The position numbers were made by a program, and so were the translations under genes. Under the pieces are notes generated by a model. The model saw only the letters and a program-made list of their open reading frames with translations, was not told where the DNA came from and did not search any database. Positions 1 through 8,595 of a stretch of 64,000 bases of DNA are shown piece by piece. Numbering within the stretch: the first letter of the stretch is position 1; each line of letters starts with the position of its first letter. Origin of the DNA: Alkalihalobacterium sp048323755 (GTDB lineage Bacteria > Bacillota > Bacilli > Bacillales > Bacillaceae_F); contig NZ_JBLWFS010000004.1 of assembly GCF_048323755.1 (NCBI RefSeq), positions 62,001 through 126,000 of the forward strand, read 5' to 3'.

Positions 1-45
1 GAATTCATTCTCCAAAGGTAGGAAGGCGCTCACTAAGGATTTAGC

Positions 46-813
46 CTATTTTAATGTGATCGTAATTGGAAAATCCCAAAGTTGATCTTCGAGACGATGT
101 CTTTTTATATTTAATGTGAATGGGTCAGGAATTTCCATAGCAAATTCATAATTTGCTATTAAAGAATAATTGAATTTACCTATTTCTGTAGAAGTGAATA
201 CAGGGTAGACTTCTTCACCTGAATGAATCATAGTTGTTTCCAGACCTTGAATTTGATGTACATCTTCTATATAGAGAGTTAATTTCTTACCATCCGTTTG
301 AACTTTAGCTATGTTTAAATCGTTTAACATCTTATTGTCACTGTCATGGTTCAAATTTTCGAATAGGACAGACTGGCGATGATAAAGAGGTTTAGCATAG
401 AACATCACTGACAAGTCCTTACTATCTTTGTCTAATTCGGGTTGGAAGTATTGTTTGAAATAAACTTTATTTTCAGGAAGAGGTTCTCCATCGTCGTTGG
501 TCGATATAACTTCTGTTTTAACACTTTCATATTCATTCCCTATATCATCCTCAATGACTCGTTGTAGAGCAAATGAAAAATGACTTTCATCAATTGGATA
601 CGAACCAATCGGAATAATTTCAAAAGATAGATAGAACCCATTTTCATCATTTAAAAGGGTACTAGAGTGGCCAGCATATGTTACCGAGAGATGTTGGTTT
701 TCGAAATGTGAAGGAGAGGCCGTTGATTTAGAAGCATTCGTTTGATTACCCAGGTTACACCCACTCAGGGTTAATATCAAAATAAATAGAATTGAATAAG
801 TCGGAAGTTTCAT
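46..813 (-). CDS. Putative lipoprotein of unknown function
   Basis: A 255-residue protein with a lipoprotein signal peptide: a charged start, a hydrophobic stretch at residues 6-15 and an LSGC lipobox with the lipidated cysteine at residue 19. The rest is soluble and rich in beta-prone segments, so it should sit on the outer face of the membrane. The start follows a GAGAGGTG ribosome binding site. It lies downstream of kamA on the same strand but behind kamA's terminator, so it is probably transcribed on its own. I do not recognise the family; the mature part resembles the immunoglobulin-like Bacillus lipoproteins only in general character. Confidence 0.75.
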   Translation of the reverse strand: MKLPTYSILFILILTLSGCNLGNQTNASKSTASPSHFENQHLSVTYAGHSSTLLNDENGFYLSFEIIPIGSYPIDESHFSFALQRVIEDDIGNEYESVKTEVISTNDDGEPLPENKVYFKQYFQPELDKDSKDLSVMFYAKPLYHRQSVLFENLNHDSDNKMLNDLNIAKVQTDGKKLTLYIEDVHQIQGLETTMIHSGEEVYPVFTSTEIGKFNYSLIANYEFAMEIPDPFTLNIKRHRLEDQLWDFPITITLK

Positions 814-888
814 AACACACCTCTCAAAATAAGGATAGTTCTATTCTATCATTTTCTTCTTTTGTCGAATAGTAAAAAAATCTTAGAA

Positions 889-930
889 AAAGCCAAAAAG
901 GCTGACAGTTTTTGTCAGCCTTTTTGGCTT
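889..930 (-). terminator. Rho-independent terminator after kamA
   Basis: A near-perfect 17-bp inverted repeat (890-907 and 914-930) with an AT-rich outer stem and a T-rich loop. It reads as a terminator for kamA on the minus strand and begins at the kamA stop codon. Confidence 0.85.
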
Positions 931-2110
931 ACTTAACGAGTTCTTTACTCTTTTTTCCTGTTGGAACATCGGGGAGTTCATTAACAGAAATAACTTTATC
1001 CGTTCTCTTTGTTGGCTTAGTCCAATACTGCTCGTTTCCAGGTAGATCATCAAACCAAGCAGCATCCTTAGGACAGTCTAGCACCATAAATTTACCGTAT
1101 TCATTATCACGTGACTGGTGATATTTTAAATAGGCTTTTCCATTTTCAATCGCTAAAATTTCAATTTTACCAGATGTATGACTCATTGATAAGCGAACTC
1201 GTTTACCTAAACCAGATGTGCGAGCTTTCGCGCCTTCAACGATATTATAAACTTCTTCTAGTGATAATACGAAATCTTTGTTTCCAGCAACTGGGCGGTT
1301 TACAAAGAAATAGTACGGTGTTACACCAGCCCAAGATAGTTTATCTAGTAATTCACCTAAAACGACTGGGTCATCGTTAATTCCTCTTAATACTGGAGTT
1401 TGGTTGACCACAATGGCACCAGCATCATGAAGAGCTTGGAATCCTTTTCTCGCTTCATCAGTAATTTCTACGGGGTGGTTAATATGTGCCATAATATAAA
1501 TTCGTTTTTCTGGTGTTGAGAATTCGCGAATTAAATTAAGTAATTCTTCATCTTCGTAAATACGCATCGGGTTAAATACAGGTAACTTAGAACCGATACG
1601 GATAATTTTAACGTGATCGATTGCACGTAGTTTTTCTAGAATATAACGAAGTTTTTTAGTTGCAAGAATTAATGGATCTCCACCAGTAAGTAGAACATTA
1701 TTAATCTCTGGTGTATTGGCAATGTATTCTAAACCAGGATCTACATCAGACATCGCTTCTTTAACATCGTTACGGAATAAACGTTTACGGAAACAATATC
1801 GGCAATACGCTCCGCAAACCTCTGAACAGATAAGTAATGCTGTTGTTTTATACTTATGCTGACACCCAGGAACTGCGTAGTTGGTGTCTTCATCGGAAGC
1901 ATCCCAGCGCCCATACTCATCTAATTCGTTCTCGTTCGGTATGACCAACTTCCGTATAGGATCGTTCGGATTATTCCAATCAATTAAACTTAAGTAGTAC
2001 TCGTTAACCCTAAAGACAAACTTATCAGTGATTTGCTTCAGTTTTTCTCTTTCCTCTTTTGGAATTTGCTCAAGTTTGTCAATGTTCATAATGTACTTCG
2101 GCTGAGCCAC
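929..2110 (-). CDS. kamA: Lysine 2,3-aminomutase (radical SAM)
   Basis: Converts L-lysine to L-beta-lysine using a [4Fe-4S] cluster, S-adenosylmethionine and pyridoxal phosphate. The radical SAM motif CxxxCxxC is at Cys99, Cys103 and Cys106, and a PLP-binding SGK segment lies near residue 315. Its 393 residues are slightly shorter than the clostridial enzyme (416) and close to a typical Bacillus KamA (YodO). The GTG start is eight bases after GGAGGT. In B. subtilis kamA belongs to the yodP-yodT operon, whereas here it stands alone, divergent from a class III aminotransferase gene. No beta-lysine acetyltransferase (ablB) is adjacent, so the fate of beta-lysine cannot be read from this window. 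Confidence 0.93.
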   Translation of the reverse strand: MAQPKYIMNIDKLEQIPKEEREKLKQITDKFVFRVNEYYLSLIDWNNPNDPIRKLVIPNENELDEYGRWDASDEDTNYAVPGCQHKYKTTALLICSEVCGAYCRYCFRKRLFRNDVKEAMSDVDPGLEYIANTPEINNVLLTGGDPLILATKKLRYILEKLRAIDHVKIIRIGSKLPVFNPMRIYEDEELLNLIREFSTPEKRIYIMAHINHPVEITDEARKGFQALHDAGAIVVNQTPVLRGINDDPVVLGELLDKLSWAGVTPYYFFVNRPVAGNKDFVLSLEEVYNIVEGAKARTSGLGKRVRLSMSHTSGKIEILAIENGKAYLKYHQSRDNEYGKFMVLDCPKDAAWFDDLPGNEQYWTKPTKRTDKVISVNELPDVPTGKKSKELVK

Positions 2111-2426
2111 AACTATCGACCTCCAATATTAGTATTCTAGCAATATTATAGCAAGGGTAGTAGAAATACGTCAAAAAAGAAAGAAATGATTAGAGATATA
2201 AATAAAATGAAGGATTTAATTCAAATAGTATACAGTTAATGCTTCTAATGAAGGTTGACATCGCAAAAAAAAGATAGATGAATGTAAAATTTCATACACT
2301 GAGTTGGATTGGATAGGTAAGAACTGTAATTAAACAAGTTAAAATAGGCTAAATTACAGGCCCAAATGTAGTAGGAATATTCATTTTTGAAGTTTTTATT
2401 TCATAATATATACAAATGAATAAAAT

Positions 2427-2459
2427 AATTCATGATTTTAAAGTAGTATATCATGAATT
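2427..2459. promoter_or_regulatory. Perfect inverted repeat, candidate operator
   Basis: The arms AATTCATGAT (2427-2436) and ATCATGAATT (2450-2459) are perfect inverted copies 13 bp apart, and an extra ATGAAT lies just upstream at 2417. The element sits 57 bp before the aminotransferase-rpiR operon, in the AT-rich region between it and divergent kamA. It is a candidate binding site for the RpiR-type regulator encoded two genes downstream; that link is inference. The rest of 2111-2515 shows no gene. Confidence 0.5.
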
Positions 2460-2515
2460 GTACCCTTCATATTTCTTAAGACATGAAGTGAAAATTTAGT
2501 TTGGGGGAAAATACC

Positions 2516-3925
2516 TTGGCTATTAGAAGAGTTGATCACCATCCGATTGTAGCGCTGTCAAAGAGGACAAAAAAGTCTTATGAGTTTTTTGAGCAGTCCA
2601 AAGAGGTAATGCCAGGAGGAGTGACTGCTAACATTAAGTATTTTGCACCTTATCCAATCGTGATGGAAAAGGCAAATGGTGCATATGTTACTGATTTAGA
2701 CGGTAATGTATATATTGACTATTTACTATCTTACGGGGCACTTATGCTCGGACATGGTGACATAAGAATTAAAGAAGCTGTTGTTGAACAATTAGATAAA
2801 GATGGAACCAATCTGTTTGGGACTCCACACGGACTTGAAATAACGATGGGGAAGAAAATCAAAGAACACTATCCAAGTATTGAATTATTACGTTATACCA
2901 ATTCAGGGACTGAAGCTACACAACTTGCCTTACGACTTGCTGCAGCATATACAGGAAAGAAAAAAATAGCAAAATTTGAAGGGCACTATCACGGTGGTTA
3001 TGACCAAGTTTTATTAAGTGTAAATCCGGATCTAAAGGATGCAGGAGACGCTATGAACCCAAAGGCAGTTATGGAGTCAAAAGGGATGGATACCTTTCAT
3101 CAAACAAATACAATCATTCTTCCATTTAATGATTTTAAAGCATGTGAAAAGATCTTAAGGGAAAATAAGGATGAAATAGGTGCACTCGTTTTGGAACCTG
3201 CTCAAGGCGGTTTTATTTTGGCAGAAAATGATTTTGTACATCAACTTAGAAATCTAACCGAACAATTAGGGATTGTATTAATATTTGATGAGGTTAAAAC
3301 AGGTTACCGACTAGCACTTGGTGGTGCACAACAGTTGTTTAATGTAAAGCCTGATTTAACTACGTTAGGAAAAGTTGTCGGTGGGGGATATCCAATTGGT
3401 ATTGTCGGCGGAAAGAAGGAAATTATGATGGAAAGCGCTCCAACGATTGCGGCCGATGTTTTCGATACGAGCCAAAGTAAAAACTCTTCAGCTAAAGAGG
3501 TTCTATTTCATAGTGGAACGTATAATGGTCATCCAACCATTTTAGCAGCAGGGCTAAGAACGATCGAAATCTTAGAAAAAGAAATGGATCGTGTAATTTC
3601 GCTAACCGATGAATTAAAAATAAGATTAGAAAGGTTATTCAAATCCTATAATATTCCAATGAAGGCGGTTGGCACTGGGTCAATATTTAGTGTAATATTG
3701 ACTGAGAAAGATAAAATTCTAAATTATCGGGACCTTCAAAAAACCGATCTAGCGACAAGAAAAGAGATCGATTTATATTTATTAGCGGAAGGGATTTATA
3801 CGAAACCATTAAATCGCTATAGTATGTCAACTGCTCATACACTGAAGGAAGTAGAGATGACAATATCTGCTTATGAAAAAGTACTGAAAAGGTTGTACGG
3901 AGGGCGTCGATACTCAAAGGGATGA
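2516..3925 (+). CDS. Class III aminotransferase, glutamate-1-semialdehyde aminomutase-like
   Basis: PLP-dependent fold-type I aminotransferase of the HemL-like class III group. The signature with the catalytic lysine, TLGKVVGGG, is near residue 285, preceded by the FDEVKTG aspartate motif. About 469 residues is longer than HemL (about 430) because of an insert around residues 305-335. I prefer the TTG start at 2516, which lies about eight bases after GGGGG, over the TTG at 2501, which overlaps that site. The gene is followed after six bases by an RpiR regulator, so it is probably catabolic and substrate-induced rather than the haem-pathway enzyme. The substrate amine or amino acid is unknown. 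Confidence 0.8.
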   Translation: MAIRRVDHHPIVALSKRTKKSYEFFEQSKEVMPGGVTANIKYFAPYPIVMEKANGAYVTDLDGNVYIDYLLSYGALMLGHGDIRIKEAVVEQLDKDGTNLFGTPHGLEITMGKKIKEHYPSIELLRYTNSGTEATQLALRLAAAYTGKKKIAKFEGHYHGGYDQVLLSVNPDLKDAGDAMNPKAVMESKGMDTFHQTNTIILPFNDFKACEKILRENKDEIGALVLEPAQGGFILAENDFVHQLRNLTEQLGIVLIFDEVKTGYRLALGGAQQLFNVKPDLTTLGKVVGGGYPIGIVGGKKEIMMESAPTIAADVFDTSQSKNSSAKEVLFHSGTYNGHPTILAAGLRTIEILEKEMDRVISLTDELKIRLERLFKSYNIPMKAVGTGSIFSVILTEKDKILNYRDLQKTDLATRKEIDLYLLAEGIYTKPLNRYSMSTAHTLKEVEMTISAYEKVLKRLYGGRRYSKG

Positions 3926-3931
3926 GGTTTT

Positions 3932-4789
3932 ATGCTTCAAAGTGATGTATACCAAAGAATTGTAGATAATCTCGGCAATATGAGTAAATCTCAAAAAAAG
4001 ATCGCAAATTACATTATTAATAATACTGAAACTGCGCCGTTTCTAACAGCTTCTAAATTAGCTAAAAACGTTGGGGTGGGTGAAGCAACCGTTATTCGCT
4101 TTGCTGTTTTTATTAACTACAAAGGTTACCCAGATTTTCAGCGACATTTACAAGATGCATTAAAAAGGAAATGGACATCAGCTGAAGTGTTTATGAAAAC
4201 GACGGATGAAAAAGATGCACCTGAAAATTCTCTAAAAGAAGTGTTATCCGACGATATACAGAATCTTAAGAATACATTACATCAGATCAGTCCTGAAAAT
4301 TTTGAGCAAGCTGTACAAGAAATCAAAAAAGCCAATCGAATTTATATTATTGCCTATAGAAGTGCAACGAGTTTAGGAATGTTTCTACAATTTTACTTGG
4401 ACCTTATCTTACAAAATACAGAAATGATCAGCCAATCTGATGGAATGAGTGAACATTTATTAGACATAAAAAAAGATGATTTAGTCATCGGTTTTGGCTT
4501 TTCCCGCTATACAAAACGAACGGTCGAGGCACTCAAGTATGTTAAGCAACGAGAGGCCAAAACTCTCGTAATTACAGACCACCTGATGTCGCCGCTTGTA
4601 CCTTATGGTGATATAACACTTATTACAGCAACAGAAATCAATTCATTTATAGACTCATTTTCCGCCCCATTCAGTGTTATAAGTGCACTAATCACTGCTG
4701 TCACACGTTCAGATCACGAAAAGGTTGAAAAACGTTTAAATCAACTAGAAGAGCTATGGGATAACTTCGATGTGTTTTATGATGAATAA
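3932..4789 (+). CDS. MurR/RpiR family transcriptional regulator
   Basis: A 285-residue protein with an N-terminal HTH_6 DNA-binding domain (residues 1-78; the GVGEATVIRF recognition helix is visible) and a C-terminal SIS sugar-phosphate-type sensor domain (about 125-260). It is co-transcribed with the preceding aminotransferase gene, six bases apart, and starts with ATG after a GATGAGG site. It probably controls its own operon and perhaps the TRAP transporter genes facing it. The ligand is unknown; SIS domains usually bind phosphosugars, but regulators of this family also sit beside amino-acid catabolism genes. Confidence 0.88.
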   Translation: MLQSDVYQRIVDNLGNMSKSQKKIANYIINNTETAPFLTASKLAKNVGVGEATVIRFAVFINYKGYPDFQRHLQDALKRKWTSAEVFMKTTDEKDAPENSLKEVLSDDIQNLKNTLHQISPENFEQAVQEIKKANRIYIIAYRSATSLGMFLQFYLDLILQNTEMISQSDGMSEHLLDIKKDDLVIGFGFSRYTKRTVEALKYVKQREAKTLVITDHLMSPLVPYGDITLITATEINSFIDSFSAPFSVISALITAVTRSDHEKVEKRLNQLEELWDNFDVFYDE

Positions 4790-4792
4790 TGA

Positions 4793-4852
4793 AGAGGCTG
4801 CTAAAAAGTTACTGTGCTACGAATATACAGTACTTTTTAAACAGCCTCTTTT
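4793..4852 (+). terminator. Rho-independent terminator after the RpiR gene
   Basis: A long imperfect inverted repeat (4793-4814 with 4827-4848), with outer arms GAGGCTG and CAGCCTC, followed by a T run. Confidence 0.8.
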
Positions 4853-4886
4853 TCATGAAGAGATAAGAAAGTATAAAATTCGAAGA

Positions 4887-5010
4887 TGTCCAGCTTCAGG
4901 TGCCATCGGCTCGAGGTCGCTTCGGTCCAGCAAACGTGTCTAAAGGGAGAGACACTAATTGCTGGACCGAAGCGCTTGTCGCCGATAAGCAGGCACCTTG
5001 CGCTTTTTTT
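4887..5010. repeat. Dispersed ~120-bp intergenic repeat, type 1
   Basis: Begins TGTCCAGCTTCAG and ends with TTGCGC plus a T run. It matches the three tandem units at 46766-47133 and the partial copy at 43671. It contains nested inverted repeats: ATCGGC with GCCGAT outside and GTGTCT with AGACAC inside. In this copy only, the middle arms CTTCGGTCCAGCAA and TTGCTGGACCGAAG pair perfectly. Non-coding and palindromic. Confidence 0.85.
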
Positions 5011-5160
5011 TGTCTAGCTTCAGCGCCCAGCGACTAGCGAGACTTCGCCCTCCTCCTTACGAGAAGTCAACATCGGCTCACTAGCGATCACCGTGTTTCC
5101 TATATCTCATACGGTGGGCTCCAGTCCGAACGTCGCTAAACAGGGCACCTTGCGCTTTTC
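5011..5160. repeat. Dispersed intergenic repeat, type 2 interior
   Basis: Abuts the type 1 copy and shares its ends (TGTCTAGCTTCAG at the left, GCGCTTTTC at the right), but the interior differs. A shorter relative lies at 43766-43848 with the same ends and a similar ATCCTTACG segment. The right end stops at the last bases before the TRAP permease stop codon. Confidence 0.7.
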
Positions 5161-5164
5161 TTAT

Positions 5165-7114
5165 TTATGATTGAGTATTCGTAACTGTTGCTTTCTTGCG
5201 AATTGTTTGGACAACAGTAATTACAACGAGAAGTCCTATACCACCGAATGAAACCATTAAGTTCCCAGGGTAGATAAGCATAATTCCAGCAACAAATAGT
5301 GCTATTCTTTCAATTAACTTTGGATTTGTTATATAGTAATTCATCATACCGGCACTAATGGCCATCATCCCAACAAAAGCGGTCACTAATGGCGGCAGTA
5401 ATGTCGCAAATGTAGCATCTTGTAAGACGAGGACAGGATTATAAACAAAGGCATAAGGTATGATAAACGCCGCTATAGCTAGCTTTAAGGCGGTAACCCC
5501 TGACTTCATTGGATTCGCCCTGGCAATACCGGCTCCAGCATAGGCGGCTAGACAAACTGGAGGTGTAATATCAGCAACGATTCCGAAGTAAAAAACAAAC
5601 ATATGGGCAGCAATATCTGGTACTCCAAACATGATTAGAGCAGGCGCAGCCATCGATGCCGTTACTACGTAGTTAGCTGTGGTTGGAAGGCCCATTCCAA
5701 GTAAAATACAAGCTAACATCGTAAAGAATAGTAGTAAGAAAAATGAACCACCTGCAAGGTCTAAAATACCTCCAGCTATTTTACCACCAAGTCCAGTCAT
5801 TGTTACGATACCAACGACGATACCCGCACTGGCACAGGCTGCAATTACAGGAAGGGCGACGCGAGCACCTTGTTCTAATACGTATAGTATTTTCCAGAAG
5901 CCAAGTCGAGTATCTTTGCGGAAAAAGCTAACAACAAAAGCGGTAGCAATACCAGCAAGTCCGGCAAACGTTGGCGTATAGCCGGCTAATAAAATACCGA
6001 TAATGGCGACTAGCGGTAATATCAAATCTAGCTTCTTTAATAAACCTTTAACAGAAGGAAGTTGGTCTTTAGGTAATCCTAAAATATTGTGTTTTTTGGC
6101 TTCAAAGTGAACACCCATCATAACACCAGAGAAATATAAAAGTGCTGGGATAATTGCAATTATAATAATTTGACTATACGGCGTACCTGTATATTCAGCC
6201 ATAATAAACGCGGCTGCTCCCATAATTGGTGGCATGATTTGCCCACCTGTAGAAGCACTAGCTTCTGAAGCAGCGGCAAACTCTGGTCTAAAACCGGCAC
6301 GCTTCATCATCGGGATTGTAAATGAACCAGAGGCAACTGTATTGGCAACACTACTTCCAGTAACCATCCCTTGTAGTGCACTGGCCGTTACCGCAGCTTT
6401 ACCTGTTCCCCCAGTATACTTCCCTGTTGCTCTAAATGCTAAATCATTAAAGAATTTTCCAATCCCTGTATGAACAAGCATGACTCCGAAAAACAAGAAT
6501 AAAAAGATGTATGTTGATGAAATTTGTATCGGAGTACCGAAAATAGCACTTGAACTAAAATACATTCTTACTGATAAAACAGACCAATCAAATCCTGCGT
6601 GGCCAAAATGAGGAATTCCCTGTCCCCATACACCGTAAGCAAGTGCTGCTGAAGCAATAATGACAATTGGTAACCCAACTGCACGCCTAGTTGCTTCAAG
6701 GACTAATACAATCCCTAGTGTAGCAACGATAATGTCAATTGTTTCAAAACCAAAGACAATTGCCCGAGTTGTTAAGCGCTCGTAGTTCCATACGAGATAA
6801 AAGTTTACGTACAAGGCCAGTCCTGCAAGGACAATATCGTACCAAGCAACCCCAGGTCGTTGAATTAATGTACGTTTTACAGGGTAAAGAAGAAAGATAA
6901 GTGCAAGACCCGCACCAACATGAATAGCTCCTTGGATCATCGAACGATAAGGACCAACGAAGGCAGTATATAAATGGAAGAAGGTCATTGAAATGGCAAT
7001 AACTGCAACAATCCATCCCCATTTGCCAAGAGCTTGCCTATAGGCTGATTCTTTATCATATTTAGCCAAAAGTTCTTGTTCTTTCTCCAACTCTTTATTG
7101 TTATTTTCTGCCAA
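5165..7114 (-). CDS. TRAP transporter, fused small/large permease (TAXI type)
   Basis: Secondary transporter for organic acids driven by an ion gradient. A single chain of about 649 residues fuses the four-helix DctQ-like part (about residues 30-150) to the large DctM-like part with glycine-rich helices such as SALQGMVTGSSVANTV and GLPTTANYVV. This is the usual form with TAXI binding proteins. The TTG start at 7114 lies seven to eight bases after AAGGTGGT; the GTG codons at 7126 and 7123 overlap that site. The gene follows its binding-protein gene, with a terminator and a second hairpin between. The substrate is unknown; C4-dicarboxylates or glutamate-like acids are typical. Confidence 0.9.
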   Translation of the reverse strand: MAENNNKELEKEQELLAKYDKESAYRQALGKWGWIVAVIAISMTFFHLYTAFVGPYRSMIQGAIHVGAGLALIFLLYPVKRTLIQRPGVAWYDIVLAGLALYVNFYLVWNYERLTTRAIVFGFETIDIIVATLGIVLVLEATRRAVGLPIVIIASAALAYGVWGQGIPHFGHAGFDWSVLSVRMYFSSSAIFGTPIQISSTYIFLFLFFGVMLVHTGIGKFFNDLAFRATGKYTGGTGKAAVTASALQGMVTGSSVANTVASGSFTIPMMKRAGFRPEFAAASEASASTGGQIMPPIMGAAAFIMAEYTGTPYSQIIIIAIIPALLYFSGVMMGVHFEAKKHNILGLPKDQLPSVKGLLKKLDLILPLVAIIGILLAGYTPTFAGLAGIATAFVVSFFRKDTRLGFWKILYVLEQGARVALPVIAACASAGIVVGIVTMTGLGGKIAGGILDLAGGSFFLLLFFTMLACILLGMGLPTTANYVVTASMAAPALIMFGVPDIAAHMFVFYFGIVADITPPVCLAAYAGAGIARANPMKSGVTALKLAIAAFIIPYAFVYNPVLVLQDATFATLLPPLVTAFVGMMAISAGMMNYYITNPKLIERIALFVAGIMLIYPGNLMVSFGGIGLLVVITVVQTIRKKATVTNTQS

Positions 7115-7140
7115 GGAAGTCACCACCTTATAAATAAATT

Positions 7141-7183
7141 TCTCGACGGAAGGGTAGGAACGCTTCCTGCCTTTTCGTCGAGA
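7141..7183 (-). other. Strong hairpin ahead of the TRAP permease gene
   Basis: Arms TCTCGACG (7141-7148) and CGTCGAGA (7176-7183), continued inward by AGGGTAGGAA and TTCCTGCCTT with GU pairs. No T run follows on the minus strand, so it is more likely a leader structure or mRNA-stabilising hairpin than a terminator. Confidence 0.6.
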
Positions 7184-7279
7184 ATTTCATAAATTATATT
7201 GTCGAGTAAAGAGATAAAGTGAAACTTTTCTTAGTAGTTTCCTTAAATTATTATAAGTATTAATAAAGATATAGAGCCA

Positions 7280-7320
7280 AGAAGGAGGATGACACTGATT
7301 AATTTGTGTCATCCTCTTCT
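7280..7320 (-). terminator. Terminator between TAXI binding protein and permease genes
   Basis: Arms GAGGATGACAC and GTGTCATCCTC flank a ten-base loop. The tail on the minus strand is C/T-rich (CTTCTT) rather than a pure T run, which fits partial read-through and more binding protein than permease. Confidence 0.7.
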
Positions 7321-7333
7321 AGGGCATTTGTTA

Positions 7334-8359
7334 TTAGTTTAACCCAGCTTCTTCAAAATAACGCTCAGTCCCTGGGTGAAGTGGTAAACCTTCAGCTCCA
7401 TTTAATGCATTTTCTTTTGTTAAGTGTCTTCCTTGCTCATGTGTGATGTTTCCAGCATTTTCAAATAATGCTTTTGTAATTTCATAGCCTAGTTCCTCGC
7501 TAATTTGCGAAGTCGAACCAACTAATACAGCATAAGCTGTGACAGTTTGTACAGGCTCATTTAAGAACTCATAAGCATCAGCAGGGATTTCATATCCTAA
7601 GTAGCCGCTGTCAGCTTCAATTTGAGCTAGTTGCTCATCGTCAATTGAAAGAATTTTAACATCACGTTGTAATGCTAATTCTGTAACACTTCCTGCAGGT
7701 AATCCTAAAAGTCCGAATGATGCATCAATTTGTCCGTTTTGTAGACGATCTCTCGCATCACCAAAACCTTCTTCAAAAGAGTTATAGTCTCCATCTTCAA
7801 TACCGTAAGCTGCAAGAATGGCTTTAGCTGCTGCTTGTGTACCACTACCAGGAGGTCCAATTGCAACACGTTTTCCTGCTAAGTCTGCGATTGAATCAAT
7901 ACCAGTTCCATCCACAGTAATAATTTGCATTACTTCAGGATAGATGTGTCCCATGAAACCGAAGTTTTCAACGTTCATACCTTCAAATTCACCTTGACCA
8001 TTTAAAGCATCAAGTGCTGGAAGGTGAACTGTCATTCCAAGTTGGATTTCTCCTCGAGCGATACGAGCTAAGTTATCAACACTAGCTCCTGTTTCAATCG
8101 CACTTGCATTAAACCCTTCAACATCAACATTCGCATTTAGTACGGTTGCGATTTCAGTACCAAGTGGATAGTATGTACCACCTGTACTACCTGTTCCTAG
8201 TTGTAAATCTGTTCTGAAGTCTTCTGTAACTTCTGGTGCATCTTCAGCTGCACCTTCTCCAGCTCCTTCTCCACCTTCGTCTGCTGTTCCACATGCTGCA
8301 AAAACTAACATGGCTAACAGAGTCACAAATAGAAATAGCATTTTTTTCATTTGCATCAT
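7334..8359 (-). CDS. TAXI family TRAP transporter solute-binding lipoprotein
   Basis: Extracytoplasmic ligand-binding subunit of the adjacent TRAP system. The signal peptide ends at FAAC; an acidic Gly/Glu linker follows, then the TAXI fold with its typical GTGSTGGTYYPLG opening. The start is the ATG at 8359, seven bases after AAGGGGG; an in-frame upstream extension to 8428 lacks a ribosome binding site. The resulting 341 residues match the usual family length. The strongly acidic linker after the lipid-modified cysteine is common in proteins facing an alkaline or salty exterior, which is an inference about the habitat. Confidence 0.92.
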   Translation of the reverse strand: MMQMKKMLFLFVTLLAMLVFAACGTADEGGEGAGEGAAEDAPEVTEDFRTDLQLGTGSTGGTYYPLGTEIATVLNANVDVEGFNASAIETGASVDNLARIARGEIQLGMTVHLPALDALNGQGEFEGMNVENFGFMGHIYPEVMQIITVDGTGIDSIADLAGKRVAIGPPGSGTQAAAKAILAAYGIEDGDYNSFEEGFGDARDRLQNGQIDASFGLLGLPAGSVTELALQRDVKILSIDDEQLAQIEADSGYLGYEIPADAYEFLNEPVQTVTAYAVLVGSTSQISEELGYEITKALFENAGNITHEQGRHLTKENALNGAEGLPLHPGTERYFEEAGLN

Positions 8360-8555
8360 AGAAAAGCCCCCTTTTATAATATTTAGCAAATCATTAATAA
8401 TATATATATATGAATGGTATTCTGTCAAATTTCTTTAGAATTACTAAATTTAAGGAATTTTTAGAAAATTATAGTTTATTAGTGAAAAATGCCTTGTTTC
8501 AGTATAATACAGGCATTAACTATAGACTTAGTGTGTTCCAAATTTAAATACATAA

Positions 8556-8590
8556 AAAATACGGTAGAAATTATCCTACCGTATTTTAAA
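8556..8590 (-). terminator. Rho-independent terminator after the GerMN gene
   Basis: Arms AAATACGGTAG and CTACCGTATTT around a short AT loop. On the minus strand it follows the stop at 8596. Confidence 0.85.
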
Positions 8591-8595
8591 AGTCA

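Noticed and set aside
2516..3925. Assignment of the aminotransferase as HemL (haem pathway)
   Set aside because: It has an extra insert, lies with an RpiR regulator and not with other haem genes, so a catabolic paralogue is more likely.
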